From a virus, in IMG/VR virus record IMGVR_UViG_3300030102_002459, positions 1 to 50,679 of that record: a stretch of 50,679 bases of DNA; one strand, given 5' to 3'. This document shows positions 21,174 through 30,467 of the stretch, piece after piece. The notes beneath the pieces are model-generated. The model saw only the letters and a program-made list of their open reading frames with translations. It was not told the origin of the DNA and made no database searches. How positions within the stretch are numbered: the stretch's first letter is position 1; every line of letters begins with the position of its first letter. The position numbers and the translations under genes were made by a program.

Positions 21174-22415
21174 ATGGGTTTAATAACAGAAAACAATAGA
21201 CAATATTACGAAGGCGCACAAAGCTTTAGAGGTGATGGCACAACAGATCAGTTTCAGTGCACTTTTAATACTGATTTAGTTTTATATAGTGCAGACCCAA
21301 CTGATCCTGAATATCCTTTAAATAATTTTAAAGTTTATTCTAGTACAACTGGCGCTCCAGGCAGCTGGTCTGAAGTTACATCTGGCTATACTGTAGGTCA
21401 AATAGAAGTCGGTGATGGCACAAAAAATGTTATAGACTTTACTAATAACACTCCAGCAGATGGGACTTTTATAGTTGTTCAACTTAAAAAATTAGATGGC
21501 GGCGAGTATGGTGGTACATCAAACGACAAAGCTTACGGTAATGAAGTAGAAAAAAACTGGGGATCATACGCTTACACTAAACTTGATGAAATTATAGAAA
21601 ACTTTTTAGTTGCTTATGTAGGTGCTGGTAAACTTATACAAGACGTAAAAAGAACAGATGTTATATTTCACGCTAAAAGAGGTTTGCAAGAATTTAGTTA
21701 CGATACATTAAAAAGTGTAAATAAATTAGAAGTTAGTATACCTCATAATCTTAGTATAGCTATACCTCAAGATTATGTTAATTATGTTAATTTATATTGG
21801 ATAGATCAATCAGGTGTCAAAAGAGTTATTATGCCTGCAGATATGCTTACTACAAATCCAACAGATTTATTTTTACAAAACACAAAAGGTATACCTATTC
21901 AAGATCAATTTAATGACAATATAGATACAACATCTGTAACAGAAGATCGTTGGAAAAACAATATATTAAAAGAAAGAACTAATCCTGAGTTTATAGACGA
22001 TACTATGCTAGGTTTAGAGTATTACTACGGTTGGCCGCAGTTTGGGTATGGTCAATTGTATGGATTAGATCCACAGTTTGCAAATTCTAGTGGTTATTAT
22101 ACTATTAACGAAAGAGATAATAAATTTTCATTTTCTGCAAATTTAGTAGATAAAATTGTAGTTATAGAGTACATTTCTGATGGACTTTCTACTGATTTAG
22201 ATACTAAGATACCTAAGTTAGCTGAAGAAGCTCTCTATGCTTATATAAAGCATGCTATATTAGCTAGTAGAATTAATCAACCAGAATATATTATACAGAG
22301 GCTTAAAAAAGAAGCTAGTGCTCAATTAAGAAACGCTAAAATACGTTTGTCTAATATTAAGTTAGATCAAATTGTACAAGTTATGCGTGGTAAGTCTAAA
22401 TGGATAAAACACTAA
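21174..22415 (+). CDS. Tail tubular / head-tail adaptor protein (T7 gp11-like role)
   Basis: 413 aa. The first ~120 residues look like an inserted beta-sandwich domain (NRQYYEGAQSFRGDGTTDQF). The rest has the adaptor pattern VIFHAKRGLQEFSYDTLKSV then LEVSIPHNLSIAIPQDYVNY and VNLYWIDQSGVKRVI, followed by a helical C-terminus (LAEEALYAYIKHAILASRI, KKEASAQLRNAKIRLSNIKL). This order is typical of the ring that joins portal and nozzle in podoviruses. It begins three bases after the previous stop. Confidence 0.65.
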   Translation: MGLITENNRQYYEGAQSFRGDGTTDQFQCTFNTDLVLYSADPTDPEYPLNNFKVYSSTTGAPGSWSEVTSGYTVGQIEVGDGTKNVIDFTNNTPADGTFIVVQLKKLDGGEYGGTSNDKAYGNEVEKNWGSYAYTKLDEIIENFLVAYVGAGKLIQDVKRTDVIFHAKRGLQEFSYDTLKSVNKLEVSIPHNLSIAIPQDYVNYVNLYWIDQSGVKRVIMPADMLTTNPTDLFLQNTKGIPIQDQFNDNIDTTSVTEDRWKNNILKERTNPEFIDDTMLGLEYYYGWPQFGYGQLYGLDPQFANSSGYYTINERDNKFSFSANLVDKIVVIEYISDGLSTDLDTKIPKLAEEALYAYIKHAILASRINQPEYIIQRLKKEASAQLRNAKIRLSNIKLDQIVQVMRGKSKWIKH

Positions 22416-22421
22416 AATTAA

Positions 22422-25400
22422 ATGGCAGAAGTTAAAAACGCTTTCATTAAATCCAAAATGAATCGTGACCTAGATGCTAGGTTGATTCCAAGTGGTGAAT
22501 ATCGTGAAGCTTTCAATGCTCAGATTAGTAGATCTGAAGGTGATGATGTCGGCACTCTTGAAAATATATTAGGCAATAGTATTGCACCTGATGGAAATAA
22601 TGTTTTAACAGGCGAAGCACAATTTGAAGCAGGTGAAGCTTATGCTAGTAATTTAACTGCCATAGGTTATACTGTAGACGAAAGAAACGATTGTATTTAT
22701 ATTTTTTTAACAGACGGCACGCGTCAGTCTAAAACAGATCCATTTGTAACAAGTCCTAATAGTGGTTCTAATCATTTTATATATAAGTATGATGCAGCTA
22801 ACAACTTGTCAACAAAGTTGGTTAGCGGCGCTTTTTTAAATTTTTCTAAAAATTTTCCTATATACGGTATAAATTTAATAGAAGATTTATTGTTTTTTAC
22901 AGATAATTTTAATCAACCTAGAAAAATAAATGTAACAACAGCTTATAACGATACTACATATTATACTACTGAAGATCAAATATCAGTAGCTAAATACAAT
23001 CCTTGGCCGGCAATACAATTGTATCAAGACTCTACTGTTTCTCCTGGTGATTATGAAACAACAATGAAAGATGTTGTTAGTAAATTTTTACCTAACGGAG
23101 GAACAGCTTTATCTACTAATGCTGTAGCTGGTTTAACTACGTTTCCTATTCAAGACATCGAAATACCTTTTTATCCTGCACTACAAAGTACAACAAGTGC
23201 GAATGAACCGCAGGCTGGTATGCGTGTAGGTGTAATAACAGCTGCTAGCCAATATAAAGGTGTTATAACAGATACAGGTTTAACTGTTGTTGATTACACA
23301 TCTCCTCCTGATCTAGAATTAAGCGGTGCTATTACTTTAGCTCAAAACGATCAACTTGTTTTTAATTTTAACCCGTATTACGACAATCAATACGCTGGTG
23401 ACTCTAGATTTTTAGAAGATAAATTTGTTAGGTTTAGTTATCGTTTCAGATATGATGATAATGAATATTCTATATTTGCTCCATTTACTCAACCTTGTTT
23501 TATACCAAAGCAAGATGGTTATTTTTTAAATACAGAACAAAATCTAGGTGATCAGCAAAGCACGTTTGGGTCTACTATAGTTGATTTTATGGAAAATAAA
23601 CTCAACCAAATAGATTTAAAAATTCCTTTACCGTGTGTTGGAGGTTCACTTAGTAGTGAATATAAAGTAAAAGAATTAGATATAATATTTAAAGAGTCTA
23701 ATAGTTTAGCCGTACAAGTTGTTGAAACTGTACCTATAGACACCATAGCTTCTCAAGCTGCTAGTTCAAGTACATATACATATACGTACATAAACAAAGA
23801 ACCTTTTAAAACTCTACCTGAAGCAGATTTAATTAGAGTGTACGATAAAACTCCTGTTAAAGCTTTATCTCAAGAAATTGTAAGTAATAGAGTTGTTTAC
23901 GGTAATTATCAAAACAAACACACGCCTCCAGCCTCTATTGATTACTATGTAAGTGTTGGAGAGAAAGAGGCTTTTGATTTAAACACTGGTACAGCCGATA
24001 CTGATGGTGCGTTTATAACTGCTACTACAGTAAATCTTACAAACTTATCAACTGGTTTTACTCCTTTAGTAGGTCAGCAAGTTACAGGTGCAGGTATAGC
24101 TGCAGATACATTGGTTGTAAGCTACGCCGCTCCTCTTCTAACATTAAACAAAAATCAAACTGGAGTTATTACAGGAACTACATTGACTTTTGCAACCATA
24201 GGTGAAGATACAGATAAAACAGGAATTATAGAATATCCAAGCAGCTCTGTTAAAACAAACAGAACATATCAAGTTGGTGTTGTTCTTTCTGATAGATATG
24301 GTAGACAATCTAGTGTTATACTTTCTAATAACAATGACGTTGTAACTATAAATGATATAGCTTACTCAGGTGATACCGTGTATTCTCCATATCCTGATAA
24401 TAGTAATTTAGCTAACGGTATACATAAGTGGCCAGGTAATTCACTTAAAATGTCTTTTAATAGTGAAATTACTGGTAGTGGAAATTTTTGGCCTGGTATA
24501 TACAATGGTGATATAACAAGTACTGATTACAATCCGCTAGGGTGGTACACATACAAAATAGTTGTAAAGCAAACAGAGCAAGAGTATTATAATGTATACA
24601 CAGCTGGAGTTATGCAAGATAATCCGTTTGATTATTCAACTTCAGCTCCACCTACATCTGTAGCTCCAATAAATGCAAATACATCATTTGTAACACTAAT
24701 CAACGATAATATTAATAAAGTACCTAGAGATTTAAGTGAAGTTGGACCTCAAGATAAAACTTTTAGAAGTTCAGTCATATTATTTGGTAGAGTTGCTAAC
24801 AATACAGCTAACTATAGCAATACGGGTAACGAACAATTTTACCCGCAAAGACAATCATTTACAACCAATGCTATTGAAGATTTATTCGACTTGTTTGACG
24901 TGCTGCAGTTTACGCAAGGTACTACTGTTGTTCCTATAACAGATCCCACAAGTCCATTTAGTGCTTTTTACAAAGCAGACTCAAACCCTTTTGTAGGTGA
25001 GTTTGTTACATCGCAAGATGCTAATTTTCAATTTGGTGTTTTTAATACTAAAACAATTAATGATTACAATAAAATAGAAAATTTAGCCATACTTGAAACA
25101 GCTCCGACTGTATCTAGGTTAGATATATACTGGGAAACATCTTCATCAGGCATTATATCAGATTTAAATAACGCTGTCTCAAACGCTCCTACTACCGCTA
25201 CGGCTAGGTTTGATAGTTTCAACACTACTCCATTTCAAGAAAACATAAGCACTGGTAGTGATATTCTTGCTTCTAACTTTGAAATAGTAGATAGCTTTGG
25301 AGTAGAATATGATCCAACTGTTTATAATGCCGGAGCTGGTGATGGAGATGGTATCATTGTGACTTTAACTTCTGTTAAAAACGCAGCTGGAACCGAAGTA

Positions 25401-26363
25401 CATAGTATACCTTCTCCATACTTTACTCTCACAAACCCTGTAGACACCGCGACTGATAAAGAATTTAATGTTCAAGTGACTAGTGATTTTACTAATAATA
25501 TTTACTATGGAGCAGACGCTAACGTTAGAAACTTTACTTTTACTTTCAATGTAACATTAAATGATGGTGTAAATCCAGCTACAACAACAATTATAGAAAA
25601 AACCGCTAATTTATCAAATATAACTGTATCGTTATTTGAAAGCAACGGTACAACTCCTTTACCTGCTACAGAAAATTTAGGCATACAGGCTGTTCCAGCT
25701 AGTGGTTACGGTTTGGTAAAAGCAATGAAATCTAAAAACGGATCAGGTCCTGCTACTTCGGGTGAAGAATTAACTTGGACTATACTTAGTGTTTTAAATG
25801 GCACTACTAATGTTTCAAGTCAAAACTATTTTCAATTAACAACTAGTGCTACTTCTAGTATATCTTCTTGTAATTTAGAAGTTATAAATACTATTCCAGC
25901 TGATCCAACTTCAGGTTATGATGTAACTATTCAATGTTCTGACGGTGGTGGTGCTGCGCAAACATACGTGTGTAATGTTAAGTTTGGTACTGTTCCAGCT
26001 TCAGTAAAACAAATTGAAATGGAAGATGCAGGTCCTGATGGCGAGCGGCCACTAGATGTTGTTGTTGTTGAGGTTAATGATCAACCTGCAGTAAATGGAA
26101 CTAATGGATATTATGTTTATGATGGTGACTGGAACGATTTGCAAACTGAAGCCACTTTCGGTACAATAACTTTAGATTTTACAAACGCTTCAACTACAAC
26201 TGCATGTGGAAGTAACCCTAGGCAATGGTTTTTCTCTTCTGTATCACGGGCCCAAGCTACAGAAACTGTATGGGATGATTGTGCTAATGGAGGATCAGGT
26301 TATGTGGAAGGTAGTGTTAGTAATATTAACACTTCAGGTTATGCATTTAATATAAACTTTTAA
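22422..26363 (+). CDS. Nozzle / stabilisation protein, N-terminal part (1313 aa)
   Basis: 1313 aa. The N-terminus FIKSKMNRDLDARLIPSGEY then REAFNAQISRSEGDDVGTLE and NILGN is the hallmark of the nozzle/stabilisation (T7 gp12-like) proteins of podoviruses: an unordered list of ligands followed by a beta-propeller. Blades with Tyr/Phe-rich strands follow (YIFLTDGTRQ, FTDNFNQPRKI, FVRFSYRFRYDDNEYSIFAP). From about residue 900 the sequence becomes Ig-like, with repeated Thr/Ser/Asn strands (FEIVDSFGVEYDPT ... ). It is unusually long, and the expected C-terminal propeller part seems to be encoded by the next large gene. Forms the tail tube below the adaptor. Confidence 0.75.
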   Translation: MAEVKNAFIKSKMNRDLDARLIPSGEYREAFNAQISRSEGDDVGTLENILGNSIAPDGNNVLTGEAQFEAGEAYASNLTAIGYTVDERNDCIYIFLTDGTRQSKTDPFVTSPNSGSNHFIYKYDAANNLSTKLVSGAFLNFSKNFPIYGINLIEDLLFFTDNFNQPRKINVTTAYNDTTYYTTEDQISVAKYNPWPAIQLYQDSTVSPGDYETTMKDVVSKFLPNGGTALSTNAVAGLTTFPIQDIEIPFYPALQSTTSANEPQAGMRVGVITAASQYKGVITDTGLTVVDYTSPPDLELSGAITLAQNDQLVFNFNPYYDNQYAGDSRFLEDKFVRFSYRFRYDDNEYSIFAPFTQPCFIPKQDGYFLNTEQNLGDQQSTFGSTIVDFMENKLNQIDLKIPLPCVGGSLSSEYKVKELDIIFKESNSLAVQVVETVPIDTIASQAASSSTYTYTYINKEPFKTLPEADLIRVYDKTPVKALSQEIVSNRVVYGNYQNKHTPPASIDYYVSVGEKEAFDLNTGTADTDGAFITATTVNLTNLSTGFTPLVGQQVTGAGIAADTLVVSYAAPLLTLNKNQTGVITGTTLTFATIGEDTDKTGIIEYPSSSVKTNRTYQVGVVLSDRYGRQSSVILSNNNDVVTINDIAYSGDTVYSPYPDNSNLANGIHKWPGNSLKMSFNSEITGSGNFWPGIYNGDITSTDYNPLGWYTYKIVVKQTEQEYYNVYTAGVMQDNPFDYSTSAPPTSVAPINANTSFVTLINDNINKVPRDLSEVGPQDKTFRSSVILFGRVANNTANYSNTGNEQFYPQRQSFTTNAIEDLFDLFDVLQFTQGTTVVPITDPTSPFSAFYKADSNPFVGEFVTSQDANFQFGVFNTKTINDYNKIENLAILETAPTVSRLDIYWETSSSGIISDLNNAVSNAPTTATARFDSFNTTPFQENISTGSDILASNFEIVDSFGVEYDPTVYNAGAGDGDGIIVTLTSVKNAAGTEVHSIPSPYFTLTNPVDTATDKEFNVQVTSDFTNNIYYGADANVRNFTFTFNVTLNDGVNPATTTIIEKTANLSNITVSLFESNGTTPLPATENLGIQAVPASGYGLVKAMKSKNGSGPATSGEELTWTILSVLNGTTNVSSQNYFQLTTSATSSISSCNLEVINTIPADPTSGYDVTIQCSDGGGAAQTYVCNVKFGTVPASVKQIEMEDAGPDGERPLDVVVVEVNDQPAVNGTNGYYVYDGDWNDLQTEATFGTITLDFTNASTTTACGSNPRQWFFSSVSRAQATETVWDDCANGGSGYVEGSVSNINTSGYAFNINF

Positions 26364-26364
26364 T

Positions 26365-26457
26365 ATGTGCTTGGATAGCAAATTGAAAAACAAAAAAAAA
26401 TATTACAAACGTTGTATTAGTAAACAATGCAGTGTAACAACTTTAATAAATAGGTGA
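26365..26457 (+). CDS. Possible 30-aa basic Cys-containing microprotein
   Basis: A frame ATG 26365 to TGA 26455-26457 fills the 100-base gap between the two nozzle genes: MCLDSKLKNKKKYYKRCISK and ten more residues, basic, three Cys. It starts TAATATG right behind the preceding stop and leaves six bases before the next start. Packing favours a real gene, but it could be a scar of whatever separated the two nozzle parts. Too short to decide. Confidence 0.3.
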   Translation: MCLDSKLKNKKKYYKRCISKQCSVTTLINR

Positions 26458-26463
26458 TTATAA

Positions 26464-28194
26464 ATGGGTGCGATAGTTGAAGTTAAATTTTTTAACTCAT
26501 TTCTTTTAAAGAAGATAAATGATAATTCGGGCGCTGATGTTCCAGCTTATGATGGTTCTAGAGGTATACCAGCAACTATTGGTGGATATAGTCAAATTGA
26601 TCCTAATTACAACACAGCAGCATCGTGGGTTGTTGAAGAAGCTAGAATACGAGGTGGGTATAACAATACTAATGTAGATTATGGTGTAAAAGCTTATGCC
26701 GTAGAACCTGATCCAGCTGGTTATGTTAGAGGTAATTCTCTTATTTACTCTGGTATATTTAACTCTAGAACAGGTGTAAACAATACTAATGAGTTTCCCG
26801 TTGGAGAAGAAATAACTAAAGCAGTTGATCCAGCTAAAGGAACTATACAAAAACTATATGCTGAAGATACTAACTTAATTATATTCCAAGAAAATAAAGT
26901 TAATAAAGCTTTAATAGATAAAGATGCTATATACACTGCTGAAGGTGGTGGTGTTCCTGTTAGTCAATTAAAACTAGTTATAGGACAAATAGTGCCTTAT
27001 GCTGGTGAATATGGTATAAGTCAAAATCCAGAAAGCTTTGCTGTGTATGGTTATAGAAAATATTTTACCGACAAACGAAGAAATGTTGTTTTAAGGTTAT
27101 CACAAGACGGTATAACAGAGTTATCTAATTATGGCATGCGTGATTACTTTAGAGATGAGTTTAACTCTATAGATATATCAGGACCCGGAAGAATTATAGG
27201 TGGTTGGGATATGCACAGCAAACAGTATGTTGTTTCAACTAGACCAAATATAAATGCTTCTGTTAGTACATTTAAAACTCTTTCTTTTGATGAGTCAGTT
27301 TTAGGTTGGACAAGTTTTTATTCTTACGATCCAGACAAAATATTTAGTTTACGTAATATATTTTATTCATTAAAAGATAACAAGCTATACCAACACTACA
27401 GCGAAACAGATGTTAATGGTAATCCTGTAAATAGAGGTAGATTTTACGATAAAGATAACAACTCAACCATAAAATTTGTATTTAATCCTAATATAAGTTT
27501 AGTAAAAAACTTTAAAACAATTAACTACGAAGGAAGTAGCGGTTGGAGAGTTAATTCATTTGTTTCTGATTCTACAGATAACGAGTTTGATTTTAGTGGT
27601 GGAGGTTTTCAATACGTAACAAATAGCGATAATACTAATTCTGTTAGAAGTTATTTTGAGGGCGAGTATGTTGTTGTAGAATGTTCTGCTGAAGTTGTGA
27701 ACAATGTAGCTGCAAATCAATTAATAATCACAAACGTGACTGGTCAAGTAATAGTAGGTGCTCCGGTTATTGGTCCTGGAATTATACCAAATACTACAGT
27801 TCAAGCTTGGGATCCATTTACATTAACTTTAACTTTAAATCAAAACGTTACAGCTGTTCAGCGAACAGAAATTACACTTACGACAGAAGTGTTAAGAGCA
27901 GATTATGCTACTGCTTTTGGAACTAATAATCCTCCTTTTGATAGATTTCATGCTGGTTTTGATAGAAAAGAAAATAAATATTTTGCTAACTTAGTAAACA
28001 ACAGCACGGCAACTGTTGGTGAGGTTAGATTTGGAAGTGAAATGACAGGTATTAAAGGATTTTTTACAACTGTTCAAGTTTCTACTGACATGACAATAGA
28101 TGCCAACACGCATCAAGCTACATCAGGAACAGATGTAGGAGGTATAAAAGAATTATTTGCAGTGTCATCTGACTATGTAGAATCATCATATTAA
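26464..28194 (+). CDS. Nozzle / stabilisation protein, C-terminal part (576 aa)
   Basis: 576 aa. It resembles the distal half of podovirus stabilisation proteins: a strand-rich region with YVRGNSLIYSGIFNSRTGVN, then AVDPAKGTIQKLYAEDTNLI and IFQENKVNKALIDKDAIYT, then FAVYGYRKYFTDKRRNVVLR and SQDGITELSNYGMRDYFRDE. These are the propeller/tip segments of one large protein in related phages. It starts MGAIVEVKFF after AAATG and could form a second component of the nozzle together with the 1313-aa protein. Confidence 0.68.
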   Translation: MGAIVEVKFFNSFLLKKINDNSGADVPAYDGSRGIPATIGGYSQIDPNYNTAASWVVEEARIRGGYNNTNVDYGVKAYAVEPDPAGYVRGNSLIYSGIFNSRTGVNNTNEFPVGEEITKAVDPAKGTIQKLYAEDTNLIIFQENKVNKALIDKDAIYTAEGGGVPVSQLKLVIGQIVPYAGEYGISQNPESFAVYGYRKYFTDKRRNVVLRLSQDGITELSNYGMRDYFRDEFNSIDISGPGRIIGGWDMHSKQYVVSTRPNINASVSTFKTLSFDESVLGWTSFYSYDPDKIFSLRNIFYSLKDNKLYQHYSETDVNGNPVNRGRFYDKDNNSTIKFVFNPNISLVKNFKTINYEGSSGWRVNSFVSDSTDNEFDFSGGGFQYVTNSDNTNSVRSYFEGEYVVVECSAEVVNNVAANQLIITNVTGQVIVGAPVIGPGIIPNTTVQAWDPFTLTLTLNQNVTAVQRTEITLTTEVLRADYATAFGTNNPPFDRFHAGFDRKENKYFANLVNNSTATVGEVRFGSEMTGIKGFFTTVQVSTDMTIDANTHQATSGTDVGGIKELFAVSSDYVESSY

Positions 28195-28198
28195 AATT

Positions 28199-28978
28199 AT
28201 GGAACAAATATTAGAACAATTACAAATACTATTTTTTGGAGATCCAGAGTTAGGTTTAACATATGGATTAGCGCCTTTAGCTGTAGCTGGTTTAGTGACA
28301 GCAGGAGGTAGTGTTCTTGGTGGTATATTTGGAGCTTCAGCTGCTAAACGTGCCGAAAGAAAAGCTGCTGCAGAAAAACAAAGATTACAAAGAAAACTAG
28401 ATAACCTAGAAAATAATAGACAAGCTATTATAAATCCATATGACGAAGTAGAAGATCTTTCTACTATGATTACAAATCCATATGAAAATCTTGGTGTTGC
28501 TACTCAAGCCGCAGAGTTTCAAGCTGAAGAAGCTGACATTGCTTTAGCAAATACGTTAGATACTTTGTTAGCTACAGGTGCTAGCGCTGGTGGCGCGACT
28601 GCTCTTGCACAAGCAGCTTTACAAAGTAAAAGAGGAGTTTCAGCTAGCATTGAACAGCAAGAAGCTGCTAATGAAAAATTAAAAGCTGAAGGTGAAATGC
28701 AAGAAAGTCAATTAAAAATGGCTGAAGCTCAAAGACTACAACAAGCTAATGTAGCCGGTAGAACGTTTGAGTTTAATGTTAGAGAACAAAGAGAAACAGC
28801 TCAAATGGATAGAGTTGCAGCGCAATTATCGGGAGCTGAACGTAGAGAAGCTCAAGCACAAGCAGACAGAACTGGAGCGATAACAGCTGCTATTGGAGGT
28901 GTTACTCAAGGTATAGCTACTATGGCGAAAGGCGGAGCGTTTGCACCTAAAGACACACCAAACAATCCAAATGATTAA
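28199..28978 (+). CDS. Internal virion protein (T7 gp14-like role)
   Basis: 259 aa. A hydrophobic Gly/Ala-rich segment near the N-terminus (GLAPLAVAGLVTAGGSVLGG, about 23-45) is followed by a basic coiled coil (AAKRAERKAAAEKQRLQRKL) and long Ala/Gln/Glu helices. The combination is typical of ejection protein gp14, which enters the outer membrane first during DNA delivery. Its place directly before two larger internal proteins supports this. A second Gly-rich helix near the C-terminus (AITAAIGGVTQGIATMAKGG) may also insert in a membrane. Confidence 0.68.
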   Translation: MEQILEQLQILFFGDPELGLTYGLAPLAVAGLVTAGGSVLGGIFGASAAKRAERKAAAEKQRLQRKLDNLENNRQAIINPYDEVEDLSTMITNPYENLGVATQAAEFQAEEADIALANTLDTLLATGASAGGATALAQAALQSKRGVSASIEQQEAANEKLKAEGEMQESQLKMAEAQRLQQANVAGRTFEFNVREQRETAQMDRVAAQLSGAERREAQAQADRTGAITAAIGGVTQGIATMAKGGAFAPKDTPNNPND

Positions 28979-28980
28979 TT

Positions 28981-30462
28981 ATGAGTTATAGAAATCCACA
29001 ACAGTTTATCGACACGCAAAGCGGTCAGCACTATAGAAATCTTATTAAGAGTGTAGTTAAAACTGGTGACGATCTTGCTAAAAGTATTATAAAACAAAAC
29101 GCAGAAGTAGCTAAACGTAATAACGATATAATCACTGGCGCAGAAAAAAAAGAACAACAGATACTAGGTAGATATGGAGATGTTACAGCTGGTAACCCTG
29201 CTTTTAACTTTGGAGAAGGTTTTGAATATTATATAAATCAATATAGTGATTTAAATATAGCGGTAGAAACCGGAAAAAGTGAAAACCCTGTAGCGGCTAG
29301 ACAACGTATGGCTGAAATAGAGCAGTTACCTATTATGGCTAAAGATGGTTTAGCTGGTTTAGTTGAAATGACAGAAGATCTTATAGAAGCTGCAAATAAA
29401 AGAGGTCAAATGGGTGGATTAGATTTAGCTAGCATGCAGGTTAGAGACGAAAATGGCAATATATCAACTACAAAAGTACCAAACTATTTAACGGGTGAAA
29501 TGGAAGATGGTACTACTGATTTAGAAGCGTTATTAATAATGGCTGATCAATTAAAAGGTGCTCGATCTTTCAATGTAGTTGAAGAAAATGGTAAATTAGT
29601 TCCTGCTTATACATTAGGTAATAGACAATACACTTACACTCAAATACAAAACTATTTAGCTGGACCTGAAAGTGGTGGTGTATTTAATTCTATACCTGAC
29701 GAAACTCAAAGTTACACAGAAGCTGCTAAGCTTGCGATGACTAATGATCCAAATGATCCTCAAAAACAAATTTTAAATCCTAAGTATTACGAAAATCAAC
29801 CTGTACAAACAAGAGTAGATAACAAAGGAAACACGATAAAATTTCAACAAGTTAACATTGATATGTTAAAAAATCAAAGCGAACCAATAAACCAAACGTT
29901 AAGAGCAGACGCAGCTTCGCTTAGCAATACAGATAAAATATCTTTTTACAATAATATACTAGTTAATAAAGAAAATCCTAATCAGTTTCAATATGGTAAG
30001 TTATTAAACAAAGAAGAAGAAGAAAAGTTTATTGAGGCGTATATAGATTATGGCTTAAAAAACTATGTACAACAGCAACATCAAGTTGGTTTTATAAAAG
30101 CTGAGAAGCCGGAAGAAGTAAAAGCTCCTAAAACCTCAGAACTAAAGCTAGAAGCTTTTGAAGAACTTATAGATACAAAAGGAGGTAAAGAAAAAATTTA
30201 CAGTGCTTTTGTTACAGGACCTGGCGCTAATGTAGCTGATCAAATAAGCCTTATGCTACAAGACTTAGCTATACCAAACGAAGTGTTACAAGTTCAAGAT
30301 AGTGAAGGTAACGTAGATCAAGACATTATAAAAATAGATGTTGCTGGAAGAGAAGGTAAAATAGATATAGATGTTACTAAACCAGATATGGCTATTGCTA
30401 AGTTGAAGTACGCTATATCAGGTGACTATAGTCATGTAAGAGAACTTCAAAAACAAAATTAA
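28981..30462 (+). CDS. Internal virion protein (T7 gp15-like role)
   Basis: 493 aa, soluble, charged and mainly helical, starting with a conserved-looking N-terminus (SYRNPQQFIDTQSGQHYRNL) and a long helical segment (VKTGDDLAKSIIKQNAEVAK). No signal peptide or catalytic motif. Position between the gp14-like and giant internal proteins, and size, match the middle ejection protein of podoviruses, which forms part of the periplasmic DNA channel. Called from order only. Confidence 0.58.
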   Translation: MSYRNPQQFIDTQSGQHYRNLIKSVVKTGDDLAKSIIKQNAEVAKRNNDIITGAEKKEQQILGRYGDVTAGNPAFNFGEGFEYYINQYSDLNIAVETGKSENPVAARQRMAEIEQLPIMAKDGLAGLVEMTEDLIEAANKRGQMGGLDLASMQVRDENGNISTTKVPNYLTGEMEDGTTDLEALLIMADQLKGARSFNVVEENGKLVPAYTLGNRQYTYTQIQNYLAGPESGGVFNSIPDETQSYTEAAKLAMTNDPNDPQKQILNPKYYENQPVQTRVDNKGNTIKFQQVNIDMLKNQSEPINQTLRADAASLSNTDKISFYNNILVNKENPNQFQYGKLLNKEEEEKFIEAYIDYGLKNYVQQQHQVGFIKAEKPEEVKAPKTSELKLEAFEELIDTKGGKEKIYSAFVTGPGANVADQISLMLQDLAIPNEVLQVQDSEGNVDQDIIKIDVAGREGKIDIDVTKPDMAIAKLKYAISGDYSHVRELQKQN

Positions 30463-30467
30463 ATATT

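Noticed and set aside
26340-26470. A programmed frameshift joining the 1313-aa and 576-aa nozzle proteins
   Set aside because: The spacer has stop codons in the relevant frames and about 100 bases between the two frames, and the second gene has its own start. A long A-run (26391-26400) is slippery but is too far from both ends.
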